A DNA stretch of 64,000 nt, taken from assembly GCA_003389385.1 (NCBI GenBank), contig QQVM01000002.1:47333-111332 (forward strand), read 5' to 3'. The notes below the pieces were generated by a model. The model saw nothing but the letters and a program-made list of their open reading frames with translations, searched no databases and was not told the DNA's origin. Source of the stretch: Bacteroidota bacterium. Its GTDB lineage: Bacteria > Bacteroidota > Bacteroidia > AKYH767-A > 2013-40CM-41-45. Below are positions 44,863-55,105 of the stretch, piece by piece. Within the stretch, counting starts at the first letter, position 1; every line of letters begins with the position of its first letter. Position numbers and translations under genes: made by a program.

Positions 44863-45078
44863 TTAATTCTCATCCCTGCTTCCGCTTTCAAGTTCTTTTA
44901 AAATTTTGTTCACATCTTCTTCAGTGGTGCTCAGTTTGTTCTTGCAAAATTTGATCAGCAAAGCTGCCCGCTTCACTTTTTCTGATAATTCATCTACGGA
45001 AATTTCTCCCTGCTCAATTTCCTGCACTATCTGCTGCAGCTCTTCAAAAGCATCTGTATAATTCAGTTTTTCACTCAT
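44863..45078 (-). CDS. xseB: Exodeoxyribonuclease VII small subunit
   Basis: 71 residues: LNYTDAFEELQQIVQEIEQGEISVDELSEKVKRAALLI is the XseB signature, two helices forming a hairpin. Its start is 1 nt past the xseA stop, so the pair is translationally coupled. Binds XseA to make the ssDNA exonuclease. Confidence 0.93.
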   Translation of the reverse strand: MSEKLNYTDAFEELQQIVQEIEQGEISVDELSEKVKRAALLIKFCKNKLSTTEEDVNKILKELESGSRDEN

Positions 45079-45079
45079 A

Positions 45080-46537
45080 TTATTTTGTTGTTTTATTTAC
45101 TGTGCTGATGATTTCTCCTTCGTGCAATTTGCTGTGAATTAAGTCACCATGAGTCACTTCAGAGGCGGATTTTACAACTTTGCCATTCAGAAGGGTGATA
45201 CTGTATCCTCTTTTCAGCACATTGTCAGGACTCATGTTGGCAATGTTTTTTTCTATGATATTCAGTTCCTGCAGTTCTTTTTTTTGCATCAGTACGGATT
45301 GCGAAGCAAGTTTCTCTCCTGCCTGCGTAATCAGCATACCAGCCTGTTGCAATCCTGATCTGACATCTTTTCTCATTGCAATTGCAAACTGAATGATCGC
45401 CTGATTCCTGTCATGAAAAGTGCGCGAAGCAAATTTATTCAAATCCAGTTTCAATTCGTTTAAATACTCGCGATTGCTTTTGAAGATATGCCTGCTGTTT
45501 TGAATGAGCGATCTGCCCGAATTGGTTACAGTGTTTCGGTTATACATGAGTGCATTTTCGGTTACAGACCTGAAATATTTCACTTCTGAAAGCAGCCTGT
45601 CATTCGTTTCAGAAATCATTCGCTGTGATCTTTCAATAAGCTTTCTCTCGGCATCTTGTACAGGAACTGAGAAGTTGTGAAATTTCTGGATCAGGAATTC
45701 AGCAAGTTTTGTTGGCGTGATTGCATTGGTATGGGATATCATCTCAGTCACTGTTTCATTTGTTGCATGGCCAATTCCGGTGAAGACAGGAATCGGAAAC
45801 ATCGCAATTTCTTTCGCGAGATTATAATGATTGTAACAGCTTAGGCCTACATCTCCGCCCCCGCCGCGAATGATTGCCACTACATCAAAGTGATGCCTGA
45901 CATTTTTTATCTTTTTCAATTGTCCGGCAATGCTCTGAACTGCTTTATCTCCCTGCAAAAGCGCAGGGAACAACATGTGAAAGAATTTGTAGCCCCATTG
46001 ATTGGAGTCAATAACTTTACTGAAATCCGCATAACCTTTGCTGGTTTCAACTGAAATGATCGCAATTCTTTGAGGGAGCAATGCCAGTCTTGCCTGTTTG
46101 TTCCTGTCGAAAATGCCTTCTGCCTTCAGCTGTTGTATCGTTTCCTGTTTTTCCTTTTCCAGATCACCGAGCGTGTAAGAAGGATCAATGTCAATGATTC
46201 TCAGTGAAAGTCCGTACTCTGGTTCGAAGGTGATTTTTACAAGCATCAAAACTTTAATCCCGTCTTTGAGAGGTTCCTTCAGTGTTTTGATAAAAATCTC
46301 GTCAATCCTTTTGTAATCATTGCTCCAAAGACTGGCTCTCATCTGCGCGATCACTTTTCCATTATTCTTTTCTACCAATTCCGGATAGCAATGCCCTGAG
46401 TGTTTGTAATAGTTCAGTTTGTTGATTTCTGCTTTTACCCAATAAGTACTCTTGTAACGATCTTCGATCGTTTTTTTTATGCTCCTGGCTACTTCGAGCA
46501 GGGAGAAAATAGTTTTGTTCTTGACGATTTCCGGCAT
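45080..46537 (-). CDS. xseA: Exodeoxyribonuclease VII large subunit
   Basis: 485 residues. OB-fold at ~20-110 (KSTYWVKAEINKLNYYKHSGHCYPEL, a variant of the usual WVxGEISN), catalytic region with RIAIISVETSKGYADF, VVAIIRGGGGDVGLSCYN (family RGGGS/G-D) and PVFTGIGHATNETVTEMI. Then a long coiled coil (~270-400) and the C-terminal VLKRGYSITLLNGKVV motif. Acts on single-stranded DNA in repair. Coupled to xseB. Slightly longer than E. coli XseA (456). Confidence 0.95.
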   Translation of the reverse strand: MPEIVKNKTIFSLLEVARSIKKTIEDRYKSTYWVKAEINKLNYYKHSGHCYPELVEKNNGKVIAQMRASLWSNDYKRIDEIFIKTLKEPLKDGIKVLMLVKITFEPEYGLSLRIIDIDPSYTLGDLEKEKQETIQQLKAEGIFDRNKQARLALLPQRIAIISVETSKGYADFSKVIDSNQWGYKFFHMLFPALLQGDKAVQSIAGQLKKIKNVRHHFDVVAIIRGGGGDVGLSCYNHYNLAKEIAMFPIPVFTGIGHATNETVTEMISHTNAITPTKLAEFLIQKFHNFSVPVQDAERKLIERSQRMISETNDRLLSEVKYFRSVTENALMYNRNTVTNSGRSLIQNSRHIFKSNREYLNELKLDLNKFASRTFHDRNQAIIQFAIAMRKDVRSGLQQAGMLITQAGEKLASQSVLMQKKELQELNIIEKNIANMSPDNVLKRGYSITLLNGKVVKSASEVTHGDLIHSKLHEGEIISTVNKTTK

Positions 46538-46785
46538 GTAAAGTTAAGTTGGTAGAAATGCGTTGCATGAATCATTCGCTAAGAATGTTGCCATATTAGC
46601 ATTTTTAAAATAAATTTTACCTTATTTAATGTTCAATATTGATTGATAAAGGATAGTTTTTTATAATCTCAGCTCTAAGGTGTTAATTATTCTGATAGGA
46701 ATAAATCCGGACATGATTATTGTAGAATTATAAAACTGAGCCATATTTATTATTCTATTATAGAGTTCTTCCGGTCTCAATAAAA

Positions 46786-48579
46786 TCAGTTGTTTAGATT
46801 TTCCAGCATCCATTGTGCGTCTAATTGAATCATGGAATCGATTGGAATGTTTTGCTTGAGGGCTTTCTCCAGTATATGTTCCATCCATTTTTTATCTGCC
46901 CGAATGGTTTGAATAAAAAAGTCGAGTTTTTCCTTGGCAACGATTAGATTACAATCTCGTTTAATTTCACTTATTGCAAACTTATTTATGTTTGCTTTTT
47001 CATCCACGGTAAATATTGTATCAAATGAAATTACTTTTTTGCACAACCAGAAATTCCTTGATTTTGTTCCCGGGGCATGCCAGTACAACACATATTCACG
47101 TGGGCATTCTGCCGAATATCCATTCAGAGAAATTAAATTGAATTTTTGAGCTGCGAGCATACCATCCAGTTGGTAATGTACAGGATCAGATTCAATTTTT
47201 CCCGGTTCGTATGATACCAATGAGCCTACAGGTAAAACTGAATATGCTTTCTCAAGGTCAAGGGTTCTCTCTCTCGCCGAATTTACATTTGTCCTGTGTA
47301 GGTATTCTGGTTTCTGGTAATTGTCAATAACTAAGAAGAAGAGAGCTGTAATGTATATTAGCATTGTTTGTTTCTTGTATTTTTCCATAATTAAAGAAAA
47401 AATGAAAGCTGTTGCTATTGCAAAAAAAATGAGTTCAACATTGATTATCCTGGTAAGTGATCGCATGGAACTGAAACCCGGGATCTGATAAATGGTATAG
47501 TAAAGTGAAAAGTTGTCAATTCTAAGAAAAAGTACAAGTGTGATAAATCCGGTAAGAGTCAGCAATGCAGTAATTACTGTCTTGTTTAATGTAATTCTTG
47601 ACCTCAGAAGATGGTAAAGTAAACATATAGCACTTGCGATGAAACAAGTAACCGCCAGTCCTCCGGTAAAAATCTGATGGTCCCACCATGCAGTATACTG
47701 AAGTCCGTTGCTCGAAAGAAAATTCCAAAACATGCTTCCCTTCGGGCTGAACAGATAAGAATTTAAACTTGGCAAAGATGCTGAGATCAGATTGTAATGT
47801 TCAGGGTCAGGAATAATGTTCCTTTCCATATAGGGTATCATCAATGGAAGCAAAAGCAAAATGTTCACAGCAGTCAAAACAATGATTCCTGAAAACCATC
47901 TTAAATTTCTTACTTCATTTCTCATTACAATTATAGCCCTTAGAACGATAAAGAAGAGGAATATACATACCGGAATTGCAAGCATGAATCCAAGGTATAC
48001 CCCACAGTAGAACTGATAAACCAATAGTATTAATGTGAAGAAGAAACTACTGAGTTTAAGATCTTCACTGAATCTGACCGCCATCCACAACGATAATGGT
48101 ATTACAAACCGTGGAAATGTCTGTGCGTGTGTTAACTGTGAATTCAAAGCTATTGAGAATGCAAAAATAAATGCTCCGAGTACTGCAGCGTACCTGTTTT
48201 TGAATACATAGTTCAAAAAGTAATATGCACATATATAATTCAGCGCCGATATTGTGATATACCACATTTGAAATGACAGAAATATGTCCATGCCTGTCAA
48301 TCGAAACAATAAATACAAAGGCGCTGAACCCAGAAGATTGTCTGAGTATGTACTGATGTTGTTTACAGGATACATGAATGGAGCATCCCAAAATGAAGCT
48401 ATCTTTCCACTGAAAAATTTTGAAGCATGCTCAAGAAAATAAATGTTCAATCGGGCGTCTCCAAGATCGCCAGGGAAATGAGAAAAATTGAATCCGATCA
48501 CATTGAAGGTAAAAAGCAGAAGTCCGGATAACAAGCCGACTATCATGGGAATTCTGCATTTCAATACTTTGATTTCCAT
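46786..48579 (-). CDS. Large polytopic membrane protein, GT-C-like (YfhO-like)
   Basis: 597 residues with about 11-12 helices in the first ~420 residues and a soluble C-terminal part. The first loop has HFPGDLGDARLNIYFLEH, with an acidic motif placed like the catalytic Asp of GT-C glycosyltransferases. A Tyr/Pro-rich loop (FWDAPFMYPVNNISTYSDNLL) follows. Sugar lipid donor and target unknown. Codon use and AT content are higher than its neighbours. It stands alone with gaps on both sides. Confidence 0.65.
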   Translation of the reverse strand: MEIKVLKCRIPMIVGLLSGLLLFTFNVIGFNFSHFPGDLGDARLNIYFLEHASKFFSGKIASFWDAPFMYPVNNISTYSDNLLGSAPLYLLFRLTGMDIFLSFQMWYITISALNYICAYYFLNYVFKNRYAAVLGAFIFAFSIALNSQLTHAQTFPRFVIPLSLWMAVRFSEDLKLSSFFFTLILLVYQFYCGVYLGFMLAIPVCIFLFFIVLRAIIVMRNEVRNLRWFSGIIVLTAVNILLLLPLMIPYMERNIIPDPEHYNLISASLPSLNSYLFSPKGSMFWNFLSSNGLQYTAWWDHQIFTGGLAVTCFIASAICLLYHLLRSRITLNKTVITALLTLTGFITLVLFLRIDNFSLYYTIYQIPGFSSMRSLTRIINVELIFFAIATAFIFSLIMEKYKKQTMLIYITALFFLVIDNYQKPEYLHRTNVNSARERTLDLEKAYSVLPVGSLVSYEPGKIESDPVHYQLDGMLAAQKFNLISLNGYSAECPREYVLYWHAPGTKSRNFWLCKKVISFDTIFTVDEKANINKFAISEIKRDCNLIVAKEKLDFFIQTIRADKKWMEHILEKALKQNIPIDSMIQLDAQWMLENLNN

Positions 48580-49255
48580 TGCACTCCTGTTAGTTTAAAT
48601 TGTTCATATCAAAATTTTACGAAGAGGCAAATAGATTCAGTTTAAGATAGCTTAATGAAATTGCGGAGGGGTGTGCCATTAAATATTCCGAAAGATCCTG
48701 GAGTAATTAAACTTTCAACTGATGCTGACGATCCGAACTGCTAATTCCTTAGAAAGGTGTTAAAATACAAATATTTGTAAAAACTGATTGATTTCCAAAC
48801 GTATCTCAAGAATGTGTTTTGGTGATAATATTTATCTGGAATTGATAATTGTGCAGCTGGTGAGCTAATTGATTTACACATATATGGATTGAATCTTCCA
48901 GTTGTAGGATGAAATGCAATGTTAGATCGTGTTTATGTTAATCGAGATTAGGTGGAGGTTTAGGATTTTTATTTTGAATTGTAAAATATTTAATTGTATT
49001 AAGGTCATTGCCTACTTATACAGAAACTTAGATTCCTTCAAATGCTTTAGATTGTTTTATTTGGCCAGAAATATTATGTAAATTCAATTAATTAAACCCG
49101 AAGAGATTTCAAGCCAATTTGCTTGTTCCTCAGTATATTCTTTCTAATCTGCTTCAAGTTTCGAGTCGATTTTAATTTAAGATGGTTTTCGGCTTTTCAA
49201 ATTTTCGCATTTACTTTGCAACCCGGATCAAATTTGCCGGCAGTTAAAATTAAAG
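48580..49255. other. 676-nt AT-rich gap
   Basis: I see no gene. A 29-codon ORF from ATG at 48655 (plus) is too short to support. An imperfect -7 box (TTACTTTG, ~49211-49218) and CAAATTTG (~49230-49237) lie upstream of the formate-THF ligase start and could be its promoter. Confidence 0.4.
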
Positions 49256-50938
49256 ATGAACAAAGCATTTCCCACAGACCTCGAGATTGCCCAACAGGCA
49301 CAGATCAGACATATCAAAGAAATCGCCGCTTCGGTTAGCATTATGCCCGATGACTTGCATTATTACGGAAAGTACAAGGCAAAGCTTTCCCTGAGATTAA
49401 TTGATGAGGAGCGAATCAGGAAGAGCAAGTTGATACTTGTATCATCCATTAATCCTACCCCTGCAGGAGAAGGAAAAACTACGATGTCGATCGGACTGAC
49501 AGAAGGACTGAACAAAATCGGGAAGAAGGCTGTGGTTGTTTTAAGGGAGCCCAGTCTGGGTCCAGTATTCGGAATCAAAGGAGGAGCTGCAGGAGGTGGA
49601 TATTCACAGGTGATTCCTATGGAGGACATCAATCTTCATTTCACTGGCGATTTTTCCGCTGTGGAAAAGTCCAATAATCTTCTCGCTGCTCTCATCGATA
49701 ATAATCTACAGAGTAAATCCAAGACATTGAATTTGGATCCGAGAACCATCGTTTGGAAGCGTGTGATGGATATGAACGACAGGTCTCTGCGTAACATCAT
49801 TATCGGAATAGGAGGGAAAGCAAATGGAATACCAAGAGAAGACGGATTCAACATCACCGCTGCCTCTGAAGTAATGGCTATACTGTGCAGGGCTAAAGAC
49901 CTCGAAGATCTTAAAAGACTGTTGGGAAATATTTTCATCGGGTTCACATTTGACCGTAAGCCTGTATATGCCCGTGATTTAAAAGCTGAAGGCGCCATGG
50001 CTCTGCTGCTGAAGGATGCCATTCAGCCAAATCTTGTGCAGACACTGGAGGGAAATCCTGCAATTCTTCACGGTGGGCCATTCGCAAATATTGCACAAGG
50101 CACCAACACCATCATCGCAACAAGAATGGGCTTGTCGCTTGCTGATTACGCGGTGACTGAAGCAGGTTTCGGAGCAGATCTCGGCGCAGAGAAATTCATG
50201 AACATCAAGTGCGGATACTCCGGACTGAAACCACATGCGATCATGCTGGTGGCCACAATCCGCGCCCTGCGTCACCATGGAGGAGCAAAAAAGGAAGAGT
50301 ATAACACTCCTGATCTGGCACGTGTTTCCAAAGGCTTCGAAAATCTTGAGAAGCACATTGAGAACTGCAAAAAGTTCGGCATCACACCTGTGGTAGCCAT
50401 CAACTCCTATTTCAGCGATTCGCAGGAGGAGATCAGCTTCGTGATTCAACGTTGTGCACAGATGGAAGTAAGAGCTGTAGTTTGTGAGTCATTTGCCAAA
50501 GGAGGAGAAGGAGCGAAAGAACTGGCGAACGCAATTGTTGATAGTGCGGAGAGCGGAAAAAATAATTTTAAGCCATTGTACGATTGGAATTTGTCTGTGG
50601 AGGAAAAAATTCGCACCATTGCGACTGAGATTTACGGAGCAGATGCTGTGGAATATTCCTCGAAAGCGAGGGCACAACTCAAAACGATTCACGAGCTCGG
50701 TTATGATAAATTCCCGGTTTGTATGGCAAAGACACAGAAATCACTGTCAGATAATGAACACAAGACAGGCAGGCCCAGAAATTTCACAATCAACGTACGT
50801 GAATTTGAATTCGCGGCCGGAGCTGGCTTTGTCATTCCAATACTGGGTGAGATGATGCGCATGCCGGGACTTCCAGCAGAGCCTGCATCTGAACAGATGG
50901 ATATTGATGCAGCAGGAAGAATCAGCGGCTTATCTTGA
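49256..50938 (+). CDS. fhs: Formate-tetrahydrofolate ligase
   Basis: 560 residues, the family length. INPTPAGEGKTTMSIGL is the nucleotide-binding loop; LREPSLGPVFGIKGGAAGGGYSQVIPMEDINLHFTGDF is the diagnostic block; further on NIKCGYSGLKPHAIMLVAT and a C-terminal MRMPGLPAEPASEQMDID. It makes 10-formyl-THF from formate, ATP and THF for purine and methionyl-tRNA formylation. Transcribed alone. Confidence 0.97.
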   Translation: MNKAFPTDLEIAQQAQIRHIKEIAASVSIMPDDLHYYGKYKAKLSLRLIDEERIRKSKLILVSSINPTPAGEGKTTMSIGLTEGLNKIGKKAVVVLREPSLGPVFGIKGGAAGGGYSQVIPMEDINLHFTGDFSAVEKSNNLLAALIDNNLQSKSKTLNLDPRTIVWKRVMDMNDRSLRNIIIGIGGKANGIPREDGFNITAASEVMAILCRAKDLEDLKRLLGNIFIGFTFDRKPVYARDLKAEGAMALLLKDAIQPNLVQTLEGNPAILHGGPFANIAQGTNTIIATRMGLSLADYAVTEAGFGADLGAEKFMNIKCGYSGLKPHAIMLVATIRALRHHGGAKKEEYNTPDLARVSKGFENLEKHIENCKKFGITPVVAINSYFSDSQEEISFVIQRCAQMEVRAVVCESFAKGGEGAKELANAIVDSAESGKNNFKPLYDWNLSVEEKIRTIATEIYGADAVEYSSKARAQLKTIHELGYDKFPVCMAKTQKSLSDNEHKTGRPRNFTINVREFEFAAGAGFVIPILGEMMRMPGLPAEPASEQMDIDAAGRISGLS

Positions 50939-51084
50939 TGTATTTTTATTAATTCAGGATTTCAGAAATTTACACTAAATTGTAAATTCACTAAGCTTAC
51001 CAGGATAATTTACGCATATCAACATAAGAGTATAGTCATCAATAAAAGCTCTCTGCGTTTTCCGGTATCAGTTGGAATTAATTA

Positions 51085-53529
51085 ATGGCTGAAAACATTT
51101 TTAATCTTCGCAGGTTTACAATGATTGAATATATAAAACATCAATCCGTAGTGAAATTTCGCTTTATCAAAAGTTCTTTAGGCTTTTTCTTTTGCATGTT
51201 TCATACTTTGCTCATGGCTCAGGGAGATGTGCAAATCAGTGGAAAAGTGATCGACTCACTCAGCGCAGATCCTATTCCTTATGCGACTGTCGCCTTGTTT
51301 CAAAGTGGAAGCACTCGACTGCTCAATGGAACCACCACTGATGAGAAGGGACGATTTATACTTCAGTCTGAAATAAGTTCTGTTTATTTGGAGATCAGCT
51401 TCATCGGCTTTGAGAAGAAAACCTTACTTGATCTTCCTGTCAGAGAAGGAAACATTGATCTGGGTGAAATCACTTTGAAAGCTGATCAGGTAAACCTGTC
51501 GGAAGTGCAGGTTACCGGTGAGAGGTCAAGCATGGAGTTCAAACTTGACAAAAGAGTATTCAATGTAGGAAAGGATATTAGCTCCTCGGGGATGAGTGCC
51601 TTGGAAGTGCTCAACAGAGTTCCTTCCGTGAATGTGGATATAGAAGGGCGAATCAGCTTGCGGGGGAATACGGGTGTGCAGATACTAATCAATGGCAAGC
51701 CGTCAGTACTGGCTGATGAGAGCAGCAATGCTCTGGGTACCCTCACCTCGGATATGATAGAAAGCATAGAAGTGATTACAAATCCTTCTGCCAAGTACGA
51801 AGCCGGAGGTACATCCGGAATCATCAACATCATTCTTAAGAAAGAAGAGAAAAAGGGGTTCAACGGATCTGTTTCTGTCAATACTGGAATACCTGACAAT
51901 CACAGTGTGGGAGTGAGTATGAACAGACGTACGGAGAACTTTAATTTCTTCACTCAGTTCGGACTTGGTTACCGCTCCTTGCCTACAGAAAACGAAAGTC
52001 TCAGCAGAAATCTCCTGGATGGATCATCCATTGAGAGTGAAGGCCTGGAATACAGAAATGAAAAGTTCTACAACATTACACTTGGAACTGATTATCATAT
52101 TAATGACTGGAACGTGCTGACTTTATCAGGAAGTTTTGCCTTTGAAGACGAGGAGCAACCTTCTGAAACGAAGATCAGAGTGTTCAACGGGAACACACAA
52201 CCAGAGACTGCCTACACAAGAACCGAGCAAACTACTGCCAGTAATCCAAAATATCAGTATGATCTTCAGTATAAGAAACAATTTGAAAACCACGAGGATC
52301 ATGTCTTTCTCTTCAGTGCGCTGGGAAGTTTTTTCGGCAAGGAACAGTCGTCTGAATTCATCAATCAATCCACTGCTTCAGGCAGTGTTCCTTCAAATCA
52401 GGAAACAGGAACAAGTTTTTTTGAGCGTGATTTCAGCTATAAGTTGGATTATACAAATCCACTTTCAAGGATTTTCAAGATTGAAGCAGGAGCGATGTAC
52501 GACAGCCGGGATGTAGGAAATGATTATGAAGTTTTTGATCTCTTGCCGGGAGGAATCCGCGAGATTGATTCCTCTCTCAGCAACAATTTCGATTATGTTC
52601 AGAGGGTACTGGGCATCTACGGAACTGGATCATATGAAGGAGAGAAATGGGGCTTAAAATTCGGATTGCGCATGGAGAACACTGATCTGAGCACACTGCT
52701 TGAAAATACAGGACAGGAAAATAAACAGCAATACACAGATCTCTTTCCCACTATTCACAGCTCCTATAAATTCTCGAAACGATTTTCAGCTCAGGCCGGA
52801 TACTCAAAACGGATATTCAGACCAAGACTTTGGGATCTGAATCCTTTTTTCAATATCCGTAACAATTTTAATATCCGCAGGGGAAATCCTGAGCTTGAGT
52901 CGGAATATGCCGATTCTTATGAACTTACCGGTGTATTCATATTAGAAAAGGCATCACTTAATGCCAGCGTATACCATCTTTATACCTCGAATGTAATAGA
53001 AAGAATTACTCTCTATGAAAACAATGTAAGCATTGTGACCCCTGAGAACATTGGTAAACGAAATCAAACCGGAATCGAGCTTAATGGTAAATATAATTTC
53101 AGCAACAAAGTTTCAATTAACGGCGACTTCAATTACGGATGGTTCAGCAGGGACGGACGATTTGAGGGTCAGGATTTCAGTTTTAACGGAGAAAAGTGGA
53201 CAATGAGAATGACTGGTCGGTTCAAACTGCCGGGAGACCTTGAAGCTGAAATGTCCGGAGAGTACCAGTCGGGTTTTGAGACCATACAGGGAGAGACTTC
53301 TGCTTTCGCATTTGCTGACTTCGGATTACGCAAGAAGATCATGAAAGGGAAGATTGTGATCAACTTTGCCGTAAGCGATGTGTTCAGTTCCCGCATCCGT
53401 GAAAACACCGTGCAGCATCCTGAATATAATCTCTACGATTTTTCCAAACGCGGTCGCTTCACCACCTTGGGTCTGAGTTATAGCTTTGGTAAAGGTGAAG
53501 CGATGTCCTATACCGGAAGAAGGAGGTAA
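51085..53529 (+). CDS. TonB-linked outer membrane beta-barrel protein (PF14905 type)
   Basis: 814 residues from the ATG at 51085; an ATG at 51121 gives a more usual signal peptide ending LLMAQ. Carboxypeptidase-regulatory domain (VQISGKVIDSLSADPIPYATV), plug (MSALEVLNRVPSVNVDIEGRISLRGNTGVQILINGKP, NPSAKYEAGGTSGIINIILKK), then a ~580-residue barrel. Paralogous to 41221-43650 but only moderately alike. Substrate unknown. Confidence 0.88.
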   Translation: MAENIFNLRRFTMIEYIKHQSVVKFRFIKSSLGFFFCMFHTLLMAQGDVQISGKVIDSLSADPIPYATVALFQSGSTRLLNGTTTDEKGRFILQSEISSVYLEISFIGFEKKTLLDLPVREGNIDLGEITLKADQVNLSEVQVTGERSSMEFKLDKRVFNVGKDISSSGMSALEVLNRVPSVNVDIEGRISLRGNTGVQILINGKPSVLADESSNALGTLTSDMIESIEVITNPSAKYEAGGTSGIINIILKKEEKKGFNGSVSVNTGIPDNHSVGVSMNRRTENFNFFTQFGLGYRSLPTENESLSRNLLDGSSIESEGLEYRNEKFYNITLGTDYHINDWNVLTLSGSFAFEDEEQPSETKIRVFNGNTQPETAYTRTEQTTASNPKYQYDLQYKKQFENHEDHVFLFSALGSFFGKEQSSEFINQSTASGSVPSNQETGTSFFERDFSYKLDYTNPLSRIFKIEAGAMYDSRDVGNDYEVFDLLPGGIREIDSSLSNNFDYVQRVLGIYGTGSYEGEKWGLKFGLRMENTDLSTLLENTGQENKQQYTDLFPTIHSSYKFSKRFSAQAGYSKRIFRPRLWDLNPFFNIRNNFNIRRGNPELESEYADSYELTGVFILEKASLNASVYHLYTSNVIERITLYENNVSIVTPENIGKRNQTGIELNGKYNFSNKVSINGDFNYGWFSRDGRFEGQDFSFNGEKWTMRMTGRFKLPGDLEAEMSGEYQSGFETIQGETSAFAFADFGLRKKIMKGKIVINFAVSDVFSSRIRENTVQHPEYNLYDFSKRGRFTTLGLSYSFGKGEAMSYTGRRR

Positions 53530-53564
53530 GCTTCTGTTGAGATTTTTGATTCCGGACTTTTTTA

Positions 53565-53831
53565 ATGGCAGGCATTAAATATAACAAGCTGCCCGCTGCA
53601 GACACAGGAGAGGATTTTAATTTCTTCAATCACTACAATTCGGAAGCGGAGTTTTTCAGTGTCGACACACGCATGTGAGAATGCTCAAATGTGTACGATG
53701 CAATGTTGTTATACGGAAAGTTTCTTTCAGAAGAAGATTCTCCCGACAAGTATGACACAAACCGGAACTGGAGAAAATTTAAAAAGTTTTTAAAACCTTT
53801 TGTTAAGCCCATTTTTGAAAGGTTACGTTGA
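53565..53831 (+). pseudogene. Small ORF interrupted by an in-frame TGA
   Basis: From ATG at 53565 the frame reads MAGIKYNKLPAADTGEDF...FFSVDTRM, then TGA (53676-53678), then continues in frame as ECSNVYDAMLLYGKFLSEEDSP to a lysine-rich end (FKKFLKPFVKPIFERLR) and TGA at 53829-53831: 88 codons. Composition on both sides looks protein-like (aromatics in polar context, acidic then basic blocks). I do not recognise it. Options: decayed gene, base error, or two small ORFs (the second from ATG at 53703). TGA as selenocysteine is not supported by a visible SECIS. Confidence 0.45.
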
Positions 53832-54051
53832 TTTCAAAGTAATTTATTATTTATCTGAATATAAATCGAATGAAAAGTCTGTTTTGAATGGACCACTCAA
53901 TTCGTATTCACTTAATATTAAAACGAAAGGCTTGAATATTTACTTAATCATTATTTTTCCGTGAGTTTTTATAAATAATTATACATTTGAAAGTAGGAAA
54001 GCGGTTGGGTCAAAGCGATTTTAGTATTTCTAACAAGTAATTTGAAACACC

Positions 54052-55062
54052 ATGATTAAAAAACTCCTCATTTCATTATTGGTCATTATTGTAGTCGTAA
54101 TCGGTAGCATGGCAACCTATGTTCAGATGTCATGGGACAAGAAGTACGACTGGCCTGCGCCTTCGCTTGCGGTGAGTACAGATTCAGCGGTGATTGCCAA
54201 AGGTAAATACCTGGTGAACGGACCGTCACATTGTGTTTCTTGTCACGTTGGTAGTATTCCTGAATTGGTTGAAGTGGACCAGGGAAAAGTACTTCCATTA
54301 AAAGGTGGCCTGGGGCTACCCTTAGGTCCCTTAGGGGTGATCCGTTCACGCAACCTCACTCCTGATAAAGAAACCGGCATAGGGAGATACACCGATGCAG
54401 AGCTCTTTCGCATGATGCGGCATGGAATTCGTCCGGACGGAGTAGCATCCATGCCGGTACTTATGCCATTTTTTAACATGGCTGATGAAGATCTGGTGGC
54501 CATTGTTTCATATCTCCGTTCATTGGAACCGGTGAAGAACAATGTGCCGGAAAACGACTGGACTTTTATGGGCAAGGTGGTAAGAACTTTCAGCACCACA
54601 TTTCGCCCGATTGAAAAACCCACTCCGCCTCCTTCAGCGCCGGCCATGGCACCCACTATAGAAAGAGGCGAATACCTTGCAAAGTATCTTGCAAATTGTG
54701 TTGGTTGCCATACACAGCGAGACATGATGACTTACGAAGCCATAGGACCAGAGTTTGCCGGAGGGATGGAATTCGAGCCTTGGCCGGAATTGCATAATTA
54801 TTTGAAGGCAGATCCGGAGTTGTGGCTGCGCACTCCCAACATCACATTTGATCCCGGTGGATCTATGGCCAAGTTTAAGACTCCGCAGGACTTCATCGAC
54901 CGTTTCAGAATGGGCCGAACAATTTCATTCTCTCCTATGGACTGGGGATCCTTTTCGCGGATGAGCGACGAAGATCTTACTGCAATTTATATGTTTCTGC
55001 AAAGTTTGCCTCCTGTGAAAAAAGATATCGGAGAGATCGCGTTCAAACCGAAGAAGGACTGA
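54052..55062 (+). CDS. Di-heme cytochrome c with N-terminal membrane anchor
   Basis: 336 residues. One N-terminal helix (LLISLLVIIVVVIGSMATYV) anchors the protein. Two c-type heme motifs: CVSCHVG (~residue 62) and CVGCHTQ (~219), each in a cytochrome c domain with a later Met-containing loop (RHGIRPDGVASMPVLMPFFNM; FSPMDWGSFSRM). Resembles alcohol/aldehyde dehydrogenase cytochrome subunits. Periplasmic side, carrying electrons between a dehydrogenase and an oxidase; no partner gene beside it. Confidence 0.92.
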   Translation: MIKKLLISLLVIIVVVIGSMATYVQMSWDKKYDWPAPSLAVSTDSAVIAKGKYLVNGPSHCVSCHVGSIPELVEVDQGKVLPLKGGLGLPLGPLGVIRSRNLTPDKETGIGRYTDAELFRMMRHGIRPDGVASMPVLMPFFNMADEDLVAIVSYLRSLEPVKNNVPENDWTFMGKVVRTFSTTFRPIEKPTPPPSAPAMAPTIERGEYLAKYLANCVGCHTQRDMMTYEAIGPEFAGGMEFEPWPELHNYLKADPELWLRTPNITFDPGGSMAKFKTPQDFIDRFRMGRTISFSPMDWGSFSRMSDEDLTAIYMFLQSLPPVKKDIGEIAFKPKKD

Positions 55063-55105
55063 AGATTAGTTACTCGATTTCACATTTCACGCGTATTGTT
55101 GACTG

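Noticed and set aside
46661..46888. 75-codon minus-strand frame at the end of the GT-C-like gene
   Set aside because: Overlaps real coding sequence in another frame and has no upstream signals.
49123..49338. 71-codon frame before and into fhs
   Set aside because: Overlaps the fhs start by 83 nt in another frame; hydrophobic but no family and no promoter evidence.
49979..50449. 156-codon open frame on the minus strand
   Set aside because: Antisense shadow of fhs; no motif, and fhs is unmistakable.
53676..53678. TGA as a selenocysteine codon
   Set aside because: No stable stem-loop seen directly downstream and no Sec genes in the window; not supported.
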